From the NCBI GenBank assembly GCA_002154655.1, contig NGUZ01000007.1, positions 26,617 to 90,616 on the forward strand: DNA of 64,000 nucleotides. The letters are read 5' to 3'. Both the position numbers and the translations under genes were made by a program. Positions 52,862 through 61,669 of this stretch are shown in pieces. The DNA comes from Corynebacterium kefirresidentii (GTDB lineage Bacteria > Actinomycetota > Actinomycetes > Mycobacteriales > Mycobacteriaceae). Numbering within the stretch: the first letter of the stretch is position 1; the number at the start of each line of letters is the position of its first letter. Under the pieces are notes generated by a model. The model saw only the letters and a list, made by a program, of their open reading frames with translations. It was not told the DNA's origin and did not search any database.

Positions 52862-54483
52862 TGTCCCTGCTTAGCATTAGTGATCTATCCATTACCTACC
52901 GCACCGCCCAAGGTGAGATGGAAGCGGTCAGCGGCATTGAGCTCGAGGTGAACCCCGGGGAAATGACCGCCATCGTGGGCGAGTCCGGCTCCGGCAAGTC
53001 CACCTCCGCTATGGCCGCCATTGGCCTGCTGCCAGACAATGCCTCGATTGTCTCCGGCACCATTACTTTCGACGGCCACGATGTCACCCATTTCTCCCAA
53101 AAACAATGGCGCACCCTGCGTGGCCGCCGCATTGGGTTGATTCCGCAGGATCCCAATAACTCGCTCAACCCGCTCAAGACCATCGGAGCCTCGGTGGAAG
53201 AGGGCATGGCCATCCACCGGCAGGGCGATAAGGAGTCCCGGAAGAAGCGTGCTCTGGAGTTGCTGGAGCGCGTGGGCATTGATGATCCGCAGCGCCGCTA
53301 CCACCAATATCCGCATGAGCTTTCCGGCGGCATGAAGCAACGCGTGCTCATCGCTGCCGCAGTGGCTCTGGAGCCAGAGCTCATCATCGCCGATGAGCCT
53401 ACCTCCGCGCTCGATGTCACCGTGCAGAAAATCATCCTGGATCTCCTTGATGAAATGCGCGGAGAGCTCACCATGGGCATCCTTTTCATTACCCATGATC
53501 TGGCCGTAGCGGGTGACCGCGCCAATAATATTGTGGTGATGGAAAAGGGCACCGTCCGCGAGTCGGGCGTAGCCGCCCGTGTCCTCACCGATCCCCAGCA
53601 TGCCTACTCCAAGCGCCTGCTTGCCGACGCCCCCTCGCTCACCGCCCCCACTTCCTCCCAGGCCGCATCTCCTGTGCGGGCCGCCGCGCCCGCGCAAGGC
53701 GAAACCTTGCTCGAAGTCGAGGGGCTCACCCAGCGCTTCGGGGATTTCACCGCGGTAGATGACATCAATTTTTCCGTAGCCCGCGGCACTACCCATGCCT
53801 TGGTGGGGGAGTCCGGCTCCGGAAAGACAACCACCGGCCGCGCCATATCTCTGTTAAGCACGCCCACCTCGGGAAGTATTCGCTTGGCGGGGGAAGATAT
53901 CAGCACCGCCCGCGGCAAGCGCCGCCGGGAGCTGCGCTGCTCTATCCAGATGGTCTACCAAAATCCCTTTGGCTCGCTCGATCCACGATTGAGTATCGGC
54001 GATACCATCGCTGAGCCGGTGCGCAACTTTATCGGGGCCTCGAAACGCGATGCACGCGCGAAAGCACAAAAGTTTCTTGATTTGGTGGCCTTGGACTCTT
54101 CCATGGCAGCCCGCCGTCCCCGTGAGCTCTCCGGCGGCCAGCGCCAGCGCGTGGCTATCGCCCGCGCCATGATCATTGAGCCCGATCTTGTGGTGCTCGA
54201 TGAGGCCGTTTCTGCGCTCGACGTCACCGTACAGGCACAGATCCTGCGCCTGCTCGATGAGCTGCAACGCGAGCTGGAACTTACCTATATCTTCATCTCT
54301 CACGACCTCGCGGTAGTCAACCAGATTTCCGATACCGTCTCCGTGCTCTCCCACGGCACCCAAGTGGAATCCGGGCCCACGGCGCAGGTCTTTGCGCACC
54401 CAGAAACCGAATACACCCGTCAGCTAATTGACGCCATCCCAGGCTCCCGCTACCGCGCTGGAGACCTAAACTTGGGGCTATAA
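52861..54483 (+). CDS. Fused double ABC ATPase (DppD-DppF type)
   Basis: A 540-residue protein with two complete ABC domains. Walker A is GESGSGKST and GESGSGKTT, signatures LSGGMKQRVLIAAAV and LSGGQRQRVAIARAM, Walker B LIIADEPTSALDVTVQ and LVVLDEAVSALDVTVQ. In the second, the usual Glu-Pro after Asp is Glu-Ala. In most Dpp/Opp systems these are two genes. The linker (about residues 260-285) is rich in Ala, Pro and Ser. Confidence 0.94.
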   Translation: MSLLSISDLSITYRTAQGEMEAVSGIELEVNPGEMTAIVGESGSGKSTSAMAAIGLLPDNASIVSGTITFDGHDVTHFSQKQWRTLRGRRIGLIPQDPNNSLNPLKTIGASVEEGMAIHRQGDKESRKKRALELLERVGIDDPQRRYHQYPHELSGGMKQRVLIAAAVALEPELIIADEPTSALDVTVQKIILDLLDEMRGELTMGILFITHDLAVAGDRANNIVVMEKGTVRESGVAARVLTDPQHAYSKRLLADAPSLTAPTSSQAASPVRAAAPAQGETLLEVEGLTQRFGDFTAVDDINFSVARGTTHALVGESGSGKTTTGRAISLLSTPTSGSIRLAGEDISTARGKRRRELRCSIQMVYQNPFGSLDPRLSIGDTIAEPVRNFIGASKRDARAKAQKFLDLVALDSSMAARRPRELSGGQRQRVAIARAMIIEPDLVVLDEAVSALDVTVQAQILRLLDELQRELELTYIFISHDLAVVNQISDTVSVLSHGTQVESGPTAQVFAHPETEYTRQLIDAIPGSRYRAGDLNLGL

Positions 54484-54513
54484 ACCGAGCCCTAGAAAGG
54501 TTGGACTGAGAAT

Positions 54514-55731
54514 ATGACCGACATAATTAACGAGCTCTCCCACGCTTCTGTCGAGGTGCAGCAACTGCGCCGCGTGCGCCAAGAGGCGCAGGACAATGCG
54601 CAGCTGAGCTTTAGCGCTTTGCTTGAGCCTGCAGAGCCAGGTGAATTCACCTATGCAGAGCGCTATGCCGTCGCGGCTTTTAGCGCTGCGGTCTACCAGG
54701 CGGGCGAGGCAGCAGATTTCTACTTCGACCTGCTGGGTGATGAGGCCGATGCGGACCTTGTTGCCGCCGTGCGCGCCGCAAGCCAGCGTGGTGTGTCTAC
54801 CGGCCCCTACTACCAGGGTGACTTCCTTATTTTTGGCGATACCGCTGCGGAGGCAGCGCTCGGAGAGCGCCTAGCCGCAGCCTTTGACTGGGCGCACCTT
54901 TTGGCCTTCCACCCCAAGGATGCCTCCCCGCAAGCCATCGGACACCTCGACGCCGCCGGGTGGTCGGCCACCGATATTGTCAGCTTGTCTCAGTTGGTGG
55001 CATTTTTGGCCTTTCAGCTGCGCGTGGTCCATGGTCTGCGCGTGCTCTCTGGCGAGGAAAACGCCGCACGTCCCGCGGCCGAGCGTGCGGCCGGGGTAGC
55101 TGACTCAGGCTGGCAGGCTACCGCGAATACCCTGCAGCCCGATACCGTGCTGCCGGACCACTTTGTCAACCACTCCCTGGGCTGGAAGCCTTGGGTAGAG
55201 GCGCTGGCGAAGGATGACTTCACCGCAGCGCATACCGACGCCCTCATCAAACCAGAGCGCATTGATTCCGAGTACTTCCGCTTGCTCGCCCGCGACCCCG
55301 CGGCTTTGAAGGCGCGGACGCTGACTGACCTGGACATTTTCTATAACACCGAAGGTGGGCTCTCCCGTGCGGACCGCGAGCTTGCCGCCACTGTGGCATC
55401 GCGCTACAACGGCTGCGAGTACTGTGCCTCCGTGCACCAGGCGCGGTGCGTCCAGGAAGGCGGCGACCGTGAAATTGTAGACCGCCTTTTGGATAAAGGC
55501 ATCGACGCCGACCTAGGTTCTAAAGAGTGGGACCTTATCCGTCGCGCAGCTGTGGCGTTGACCGAAACTCCCTTCGCCTTCGATGCGCAGCTATGCACCG
55601 ACCTTCGCAACGCCGGTTTCGATGATCAGTCCATTCTGGACCTCATCTACGCATCGTCCTTCTTTAACTGGGCCAATCGCTTGATGCTTACCTTGGGGCA
55701 GCCGGATGTGCCCAAGCGCTTTCGCCAATAG
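54514..55731 (+). CDS. Two-domain CMD/AhpD-fold protein (alkylhydroperoxidase-like)
   Basis: A 405-residue protein with two tandem carboxymuconolactone-decarboxylase-fold halves. The N-terminal half (about 1-190) lacks the CxxC. The C-terminal half has the AhpD redox motif YNGCEYCASVHQAR (CxxC plus His) and YASSFFNWANRLMLT. In many bacteria these halves are separate genes (the Avi_7170 and Avi_7169 type families, recalled) next to a class-5 binding protein and an LLM monooxygenase. AGAAAGG precedes the ATG. Last gene of the ABC operon. Probable thiol-redox or peroxide role; substrate unknown. Confidence 0.85.
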   Translation: MTDIINELSHASVEVQQLRRVRQEAQDNAQLSFSALLEPAEPGEFTYAERYAVAAFSAAVYQAGEAADFYFDLLGDEADADLVAAVRAASQRGVSTGPYYQGDFLIFGDTAAEAALGERLAAAFDWAHLLAFHPKDASPQAIGHLDAAGWSATDIVSLSQLVAFLAFQLRVVHGLRVLSGEENAARPAAERAAGVADSGWQATANTLQPDTVLPDHFVNHSLGWKPWVEALAKDDFTAAHTDALIKPERIDSEYFRLLARDPAALKARTLTDLDIFYNTEGGLSRADRELAATVASRYNGCEYCASVHQARCVQEGGDREIVDRLLDKGIDADLGSKEWDLIRRAAVALTETPFAFDAQLCTDLRNAGFDDQSILDLIYASSFFNWANRLMLTLGQPDVPKRFRQ

Positions 55732-55786
55732 GTGGTGATTGGGTTGGTGCGGCAACCTCAGCGGAGGATCCCTATGATGGGGCGGC

Positions 55787-56503
55787 ATGAATGATACTAA
55801 GAATCTCACCGCACCAGCACACTCAGAGGCCGCAGCCCCGCGCAAGGTGGCCGTCGTCACCGGCGCCACCGGTGGCATGGGCCGCGAAATCATCGCCGAC
55901 TTGGCTGGTGATTACCACGTGTACGCACTAGGACGGAGCGCGGCGGACCTGCCTAAATCGGAATCCATCACGCCGATCGCCATCGACCTAGTAGCAGGTC
56001 TCGATGAAGGCATGGCGCTGCCGGAGCTGGATCGCGTAGATGTGCTCGTGCACGCCGCCGCACGGGCTACCAAGTACTCCGTGGAGGAAGCTACTCCAGA
56101 AAATTGGCGCGCGCACATGGACCTCAACGTGCACGCCCCCGCAGAGGTGACCCGTGCTTTGCTGCCGCAGCTGCGTAAAGCCGAAGGCACAGTAGTCTTT
56201 ATTAATTCCGGTGCTGGCCGCCACAGCTATGGCGATAATGTCGTCTACGCGGCCACGAAGCACGCGTTGTATGCGCTGGCCGACGGGTTGCGTATCTCCG
56301 AGCCGGGGATTCGCGTATCCACGGTGGCGCCAGGCCCTACCGATACCCCGATGCTGCAGGGACTGCAGGATTATGACCCCTCACAGGTCATTGCCCCGGC
56401 TGAGGTAGCCCGCGCCATTCGCACCGTAGTAGAGGCGGGGCCGACCACTCAGTTGACGGAAATCCAGGTCAGGCCGCGAATCGAGCTATCACTGCGCAAG
56501 TAA
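55787..56503 (+). CDS. Short-chain dehydrogenase/reductase
   Basis: A 238-residue SDR: VAVVTGATGGMGREIIADL cofactor loop, VHAAARAT, catalytic Ser in INSGAGRHS and the Tyr-Lys pair in VYAATKHALYAL, then VAPGPTDTPML. TATGAT (55773-55778) lies 8 nt before the ATG, suggesting a separate leaderless transcript and not part of the ABC operon. Substrate unknown. Confidence 0.88.
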   Translation: MNDTKNLTAPAHSEAAAPRKVAVVTGATGGMGREIIADLAGDYHVYALGRSAADLPKSESITPIAIDLVAGLDEGMALPELDRVDVLVHAAARATKYSVEEATPENWRAHMDLNVHAPAEVTRALLPQLRKAEGTVVFINSGAGRHSYGDNVVYAATKHALYALADGLRISEPGIRVSTVAPGPTDTPMLQGLQDYDPSQVIAPAEVARAIRTVVEAGPTTQLTEIQVRPRIELSLRK

Positions 56504-56577
56504 TAAATTAAGTGTTATTAAGGTTCATCATGCAGTGATGGGGGTTGGTTTCAGCCCGCCCGTTACACTCGAGGGCT

Positions 56578-57357
56578 GTGACTTCCCAAAGCCCAAAACG
56601 GCCCGCCTATCTCCTTATCTCAGATGCCCTACGTGACAAGATCGAGCGCAATGAATTAGAGCCTGGTCAGCGTTTTCCTACCGAACGCGAATTGGTCCGA
56701 GAATTTCATGTCGCGCGCATGACCGTGCGCCATGCCTTAGACATATTGGAAGATGAAGGCCTAATTGATCGCCGCCGTGGGCGCAGCGGCGGCACTTACG
56801 TGCGCACGGTTCCCCCTACACTGAGCCTGACCAATAAGGACAGCATCGCCACTCAACTGCGCGAGCGTGGGCACGAAATCACCGTGCGGGTGGTCTCCGT
56901 GAATAAAACCCATGTGCCCAAACATGTGGCAGCGGCCCTGGGCGTGAACGATGCCACCTATGCGTGGGATATTAAACGCCTTTTTATCGTCGATGGTAAG
57001 CCCGTCATCGTCTCGCGCTACACCATCCCAGTGGACATGGCTCCCGATCTCAATCAGCACGACCTGCGCGAGCCCATCCTGGACATACTGGCAGGCTATG
57101 ACCTCCAGCCGGTCTTCAAACGCGAGAGTATGAGCGCCGCTACCGCTCGCACAGAAGAACAGAAACTCTTGTGCGTGAGCCGATCGCACCCGCTTTTGCG
57201 GTTCGTGCGGCTGCTGAAGAATGAGACCGGCGTGGTCTTTGCCTATATCGAAGAGTCGCTGCGCTCTGATATCGCCAATGTAGAAGTGGTCTTGGGCGAG
57301 GATCCTGCGCCACAACCCGTACAACCCCGGGAGGGCGGCGCAGGAAAGCCGGCCTAG
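56578..57357 (+). CDS. GntR-family regulator (HutC/UTRA type)
   Basis: A 259-residue regulator. The winged helix is DALRDKIERNELEPGQRFPT with REFHVARMTVRHALDILEDE, followed by a UTRA effector domain from about residue 95. TACACT (56564-56569) precedes the GTG at 56578 by 8 nt. It could control the SDR or the ABC operon upstream. The palindromes at 49.2-49.3 kb do not look like standard HutC sites. Confidence 0.9.
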   Translation: MTSQSPKRPAYLLISDALRDKIERNELEPGQRFPTERELVREFHVARMTVRHALDILEDEGLIDRRRGRSGGTYVRTVPPTLSLTNKDSIATQLRERGHEITVRVVSVNKTHVPKHVAAALGVNDATYAWDIKRLFIVDGKPVIVSRYTIPVDMAPDLNQHDLREPILDILAGYDLQPVFKRESMSAATARTEEQKLLCVSRSHPLLRFVRLLKNETGVVFAYIEESLRSDIANVEVVLGEDPAPQPVQPREGGAGKPA

Positions 57358-59870
57358 CCAGCGTCCACCTGGCGGTTGCGTAGCGCGCGGGCCACGCGGT
57401 CGCGCTGCTCGGTGACTGTACGACGCAGACCACCGGGCAGGTCCTTCTGCAAGAAGGCATCGGCGCGGTCCAAGCCCTTGCGGGTGATATCCCAGGACGG
57501 GAAGAGGCCGGTAACTGTGGTCAGCGCCACCTCGGAGGACTGGGAAGACCACACCTTTTCCGCGATGTCGAAGAACTCAGCGGTGGGAAGGAACGCATCA
57601 CCATGCGGATAGAGCAATCCTTCAAGTTTGGAGGTCAGCTCGCGGTTGGTGAGATTACCCGCCACGATTTCTTCCCATACCGCACGCTTGTTTTCAGCGG
57701 TTGCCACCGCGGCGCGGGCACGCAGCGAAGAGTAGTAGCCGGTGGCGGAATTATCCCGCTCCAGTTGCGCATCCGCAGCAGCGGGGACGTCCTCTATTGC
57801 TCCATCGGCGGCAAGTGCCGCGAGCGCGGACCAACGCAGCCCTGCATCCTCGGAGGATTCGAGCACGCCGCGCAGGTAGTCACGCGCGCTATCGTGCAGG
57901 CGAATTTTCGCCAGCGCCTGGGTGCAGATGATGGAGCGCTGGGCATCGGAACTGCGGGCGCCGTCGAGGAGGGCGTCGGCAAGCAGGGTGCTCTGGGCGG
58001 CCCAGTGTGGATCGGCATAGTTCTTCAGCGCACTGGAGGCCTGCAAAACAATGCGCTCGAGGACGGCAAGCTCGGTCTCAGCCTGCATACCGCGGGCCAC
58101 GAGTTGGATGAAATCGCGGGCGCGCATAGTCCCGGCGCGGGTCATCTCCCAGGCGGTGGACCAGCACAGGGTGCGGGCCATAGGATCAGCAAACTTATCG
58201 ATATTATCCAGCAGGAATTGCAGGGAACCCGCGTCCAATTCGATGAGGCAGTAGGTCAGGTCATCGTCATTGGGCAGCAGGAAGTCAATGTCTGCTAGCT
58301 GGCGGCCGATGAGCTCTGGAATCTCGGTGGAGGAGCCATCGACATCCATCTCGATGCGATCGGTGCGCACCACCTGACCGTCCTGCAGGTTATACAGGCC
58401 CACCGCCACGCGGTGGGTGCGCAGCGTATCGCCGCCCTGGGAGAGGTAGGCATGAGTAATCGTGCTTGATTCATCCGCGTTGAGCGCCACGCTCAGCGTA
58501 TTGATGCCGGAAGTCTTAAGCCACTGCTGCGCCCAGAAGGAAAGATCGCGGCCGGAGGCCTGTTCCAGGTGGCCAAGCAGATCATCAAAGGTGGCATTGC
58601 CCCAGGCATGGGCGGCGAAGTGGCGGCGCACGCCGGCCAGGAAGTTTTCGCGGCCAACATAAGCTTGGAGCTGCTTCAGCACCGAAGCACCCTTGGCGTA
58701 GGTGATGCCATCGAAGTTTTGCTCGACGGTTTCGATATCGCTTGCATCGGTAGAAATCGGGTGGGTGGTAGGCAGCTGATCCTGCTGGTAGGCCCAGGAC
58801 TTTTCTACGTTGGCAAAGGTTACCCACGCGGTATCGTATTCGGTCTCTTCCGCTTGGGAAATGGCCGCTGACCAGGTGGCGAAGGACTCATTGAGCCACA
58901 AATCGTCCCACCACTGCATGGTGACGAGATCGCCGAACCACATATGGGCCAATTCGTGCAGAATGGTATCGGCACGGCGCTCATATTTATAGTGCGTGGC
59001 CTGGGAGGTAAAGACGTATTCATCGCGGATGGTAACGCAGCCGGCATTTTCCATCGCTCCGGCGTTGAACTCCGGCACGAAAATCTGGTCATACTTGCCA
59101 AAGGGGTAGGGGAAACCGAAATTGCGGTGATAGAAATCAAAGCCCTGCTTGGTCTCCGTAAATAAGCGCTCAGCATCTAAAGCATGGGCGAGCGAAGCAC
59201 GGCAGTAGATGCCCAGCGGTACTTCGAGTTTTTGGGCCGGCTTGCCCTCAGGGTGTGCGGTCAGCTCGCCGCGCCAGGTATCGGTGATTTCGTGGTAGGG
59301 ACCGGCGCACAGGGCTACCAGGTAGGTCGATAGTGGGTAGTCGATAGCCGTGCTGGCCACGTCTCCTTCCCAGCTCACTGGTCCATTGCTAATGACGGTC
59401 CAATCCTCCGGCGCCTTGAAATGCAGCGCGTAGGTGGCCTTCATATCCGGCTGGTCAAAGCAAGCAAAGACCCGCTTGGCATCGGCGGTTTCAAATTGGG
59501 TATAGAGGTAGACCTTGTCATCGGCGGGATCGACAAAACGGTGCAGGCCCTCGCCGGTGCGCGAATACGGGATCTTCGCGGTGACTTCTAGCGTGTAGTC
59601 GGCCACTTGGAGGCCGGAAAGCGGAATGCCGTAGGTGGGGTTATAAGAATTCGTGGGCAGCGGATTGCCGTTGAGGCGCACCTCTTGGATTTCCTCGGCG
59701 CGCAGATCGATGAAGGTGGAGCCAATCTCGCGCGAGGTGAAGCTCACCTTCGTAGTGGAAAGGAAATGGGTATCTGAATACTTGAGGTCTAAAGTGACAT
59801 CATAATGGCCCACCTCAATCATTCGGGAGCGCTCAACCGCTTCCGTGCGAGTCAGGTTTACGGAGGTCAT
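57354..59870 (-). CDS. pepN: Aminopeptidase N (M1 metallopeptidase)
   Basis: An 838-residue zinc aminopeptidase with FNAGAMENAGCVTI (exopeptidase GAMEN), the zinc site HELAHMWFGDLV with distal Glu in NESFATW, and a C-terminal ERAP1-like helical domain. It cleaves N-terminal residues. AAGGAG lies about 10 nt before the ATG. It overlaps the convergent GntR gene by 4 bp. Next to the Rv2466c-like gene, as in M. tuberculosis (Rv2467). Confidence 0.96.
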   Translation of the reverse strand: MTSVNLTRTEAVERSRMIEVGHYDVTLDLKYSDTHFLSTTKVSFTSREIGSTFIDLRAEEIQEVRLNGNPLPTNSYNPTYGIPLSGLQVADYTLEVTAKIPYSRTGEGLHRFVDPADDKVYLYTQFETADAKRVFACFDQPDMKATYALHFKAPEDWTVISNGPVSWEGDVASTAIDYPLSTYLVALCAGPYHEITDTWRGELTAHPEGKPAQKLEVPLGIYCRASLAHALDAERLFTETKQGFDFYHRNFGFPYPFGKYDQIFVPEFNAGAMENAGCVTIRDEYVFTSQATHYKYERRADTILHELAHMWFGDLVTMQWWDDLWLNESFATWSAAISQAEETEYDTAWVTFANVEKSWAYQQDQLPTTHPISTDASDIETVEQNFDGITYAKGASVLKQLQAYVGRENFLAGVRRHFAAHAWGNATFDDLLGHLEQASGRDLSFWAQQWLKTSGINTLSVALNADESSTITHAYLSQGGDTLRTHRVAVGLYNLQDGQVVRTDRIEMDVDGSSTEIPELIGRQLADIDFLLPNDDDLTYCLIELDAGSLQFLLDNIDKFADPMARTLCWSTAWEMTRAGTMRARDFIQLVARGMQAETELAVLERIVLQASSALKNYADPHWAAQSTLLADALLDGARSSDAQRSIICTQALAKIRLHDSARDYLRGVLESSEDAGLRWSALAALAADGAIEDVPAAADAQLERDNSATGYYSSLRARAAVATAENKRAVWEEIVAGNLTNRELTSKLEGLLYPHGDAFLPTAEFFDIAEKVWSSQSSEVALTTVTGLFPSWDITRKGLDRADAFLQKDLPGGLRRTVTEQRDRVARALRNRQVDAG

Positions 59871-59968
59871 AGCCTATATTCTCCTTCTGTGCCGAAAATA
59901 GTTCTGCATCCACAGTAGTCGCGCGCCTAGGCTGGTGGGGCAAATTTTTATCAATCAAAGGAGCAATC

Positions 59969-60592
59969 ATGGCTGACGCAGTAAAGTTCTGGTTCGACGT
60001 ATCCTGCCCCTTCGCTTGGGCCACCTCGCGGTGGATCAAGGAAGTAGAAAAGGTACGCGATATCGAGGTCGAGTTCGAGCCGATGTCCCTGTCCGTGCTG
60101 AACGATGGCCGTGATCTAGACCCCACTTACATGGACATGATGAAAGCTAATTGGGGCCCGGCCCGCGTCTTTGCCAAGGTTAAGACCGAGCGTCCGGAGA
60201 AGGTCGACGAGCTGTACACCGCTATGGGCACCCTGGTCCACGCCAAGGGCAACGGCGGGCGCACCGGATTTGGCGCTTATGATGACATCATCGCGCAGGC
60301 TTTAGCTGAGGTGGAACTTCCGGCCGAGTTCGCCGAGGTAGCTAATGCTGAGGACTATGACGAGAAGCTGCGCGAGTACCACCACAACGGGATTTCTTCC
60401 GTGGGGGATGAGGTAGGCACCCCGGTTATCAAGCTGGGCGAGACCGCGTTCTTCGGTCCGGTCATTACCCGCGTCCCTACCGGGGAAGAAGCAGGTGAGC
60501 TTTTCGACGCCTCCTTGCGCCTTGCCCAGTACCCCTACTTCTTCGAACTCAAGCGCTCCCGCACCGAGATGCCGCAGGTAGAGGAGAACTAA
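59969..60592 (+). CDS. DsbA-fold mycothiol-linked nitroreductase-like protein (Rv2466c-like) with CPFA site
   Basis: A 207-residue thioredoxin-superfamily protein: VKFWFDVSCPFAWATSRWI at the N-terminus and the cis-Pro region VGTPVIKLGETAFFGPV. It corresponds to Rv2466c, a mycothiol-dependent nitroreductase, by position (divergent from pepN, before rpiB) and sequence pattern. Rv2466c has CPWC (recalled); here it is CPFA at residues 13-16, so the second cysteine is missing. It must use a one-cysteine mechanism with mycothiol, or have lost disulfide activity. AAAGGAG lies 6 nt before the ATG. Confidence 0.87.
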   Translation: MADAVKFWFDVSCPFAWATSRWIKEVEKVRDIEVEFEPMSLSVLNDGRDLDPTYMDMMKANWGPARVFAKVKTERPEKVDELYTAMGTLVHAKGNGGRTGFGAYDDIIAQALAEVELPAEFAEVANAEDYDEKLREYHHNGISSVGDEVGTPVIKLGETAFFGPVITRVPTGEEAGELFDASLRLAQYPYFFELKRSRTEMPQVEEN

Positions 60593-60993
60593 GCGCTCTT
60601 TTCCCGTCGGCGCAGCTGAATTGCGGCGCCGACGCACAGCGCGATGGTCAGCGGGGTCAAGATGAATGCCGGAAGGCCCGCAATATTAATAGCGGGCAGC
60701 GCCATGCCGGCTCGAAAGTCGTCCCACGCAACAAGTACCCAGGAAGCCCATGAGGCGCCGGCGAGAAGCGCGATAATGCCGGCCGCAATAGCGCCCCCGT
60801 TGGCCCGCGGATTCCCGCGCACCTTCTGGGCAATCCACCAGATGCCTAAGCCCACGTGAGCCAACGTTGCTAGGGTGCTGGCGATAAGCGGTAGGAGAAA
60901 GCCTCCGCCTCCGGAAACCTGAACGCCGAGCATAATGAACCAGGCTAGAAGGAGCCCACCGTATAGCGTGAGGACAGGTTTGGTTATAGGCAT
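60589..60993 (-). CDS. Small four-helix membrane protein, unknown
   Basis: A 134-residue protein with four hydrophobic segments (VLTLYGGLLLAWFIMLGVQV, FLLPLIASTLATLAHVGLGI, GAIAAGIIALLAGASWASWV, LTPLTIALCVGAAI) and a basic C-terminus RRREKSA. I know no family. GAGGAAAG precedes the ATG. Overlaps the preceding convergent gene by 4 bp. Confidence 0.75.
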   Translation of the reverse strand: MPITKPVLTLYGGLLLAWFIMLGVQVSGGGGFLLPLIASTLATLAHVGLGIWWIAQKVRGNPRANGGAIAAGIIALLAGASWASWVLVAWDDFRAGMALPAINIAGLPAFILTPLTIALCVGAAIQLRRREKSA

Positions 60994-61109
60994 GGCTTTC
61001 CTCTCTTATCGCGAAAATGCTTGTCCGCGAGCCTATCAGGAATTTGTAATGCGAAACAGGGCGGGCGCTAAGCCTCCTCGAGGCGCGCCGGGCCGGTAGG
61101 ATAAGGGCC

Positions 61110-61583
61110 ATGCGCGTATATCTAGGAGCAGACCACGCAGGTTTCGAAACCAAGAACCTGATTGCTGAACACCTCACTAAACAGGGCCATGAAGTCATTG
61201 ATTGCGGCGCCCACACCTACGATGCCGAGGACGATTACCCGGCATTTTGCATCGAAGCGGCACAACGCACCGTCAATGATCCGGGTTCCTTGGGCATTGT
61301 GCTTGGCGGCTCCGGCAATGGCGAGCAGATTGCAGCCAATAAGGTCAAGGGAGCCCGCTGTGCACTGGCCTGGTCCGCCGAGACCGCCCGCCTTGCCCGC
61401 GAGCACAACAACGCCCAGCTCATCGGCATCGGCGGCCGCATGCACACCGAGCAGCAGGCACTGGAAATCGTAGACGCCTTCCTGGATCAAGAATGGTCCC
61501 GTGCGGAGCGCCACCAGCGCCGTATCGACATCTTGGCGCAGTACGAGCGCACCGGCATCGCCCCAGAGCTGCCCGAGGCCTAA
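61110..61583 (+). CDS. rpiB: Ribose-5-phosphate isomerase B
   Basis: Interconverts ribose-5-phosphate and ribulose-5-phosphate. The 157-residue protein has RVYLGADHAGFETKN, the catalytic loop VLGGSGNGEQIAANKVKG and EHNNAQLIGIGGRM. Actinobacterial RpiB uses Glu in this loop (GEQ), as here. TAGGAT (61097-61102) lies 7 nt before the ATG, a leaderless start. Confidence 0.96.
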   Translation: MRVYLGADHAGFETKNLIAEHLTKQGHEVIDCGAHTYDAEDDYPAFCIEAAQRTVNDPGSLGIVLGGSGNGEQIAANKVKGARCALAWSAETARLAREHNNAQLIGIGGRMHTEQQALEIVDAFLDQEWSRAERHQRRIDILAQYERTGIAPELPEA

Positions 61584-61592
61584 GCCTTGAGA

Positions 61593-61635
61593 AAAGAAAC
61601 GCCGAGGAACAAAGGTGGTTCCGCGGCGTTTCTTT
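61593..61635. terminator. Bidirectional terminator between rpiB and the aldo-keto reductase
   Basis: A 12-bp stem AAAGAAACGCCG / CGGCGTTTCTTT with an inner GGAAC/GTTCC stem. T-rich on both sides, between convergent genes. Confidence 0.88.
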
Positions 61636-61669
61636 GTGCTTCGGCCAGGCATAGCCAAGGCGCTAAGAC

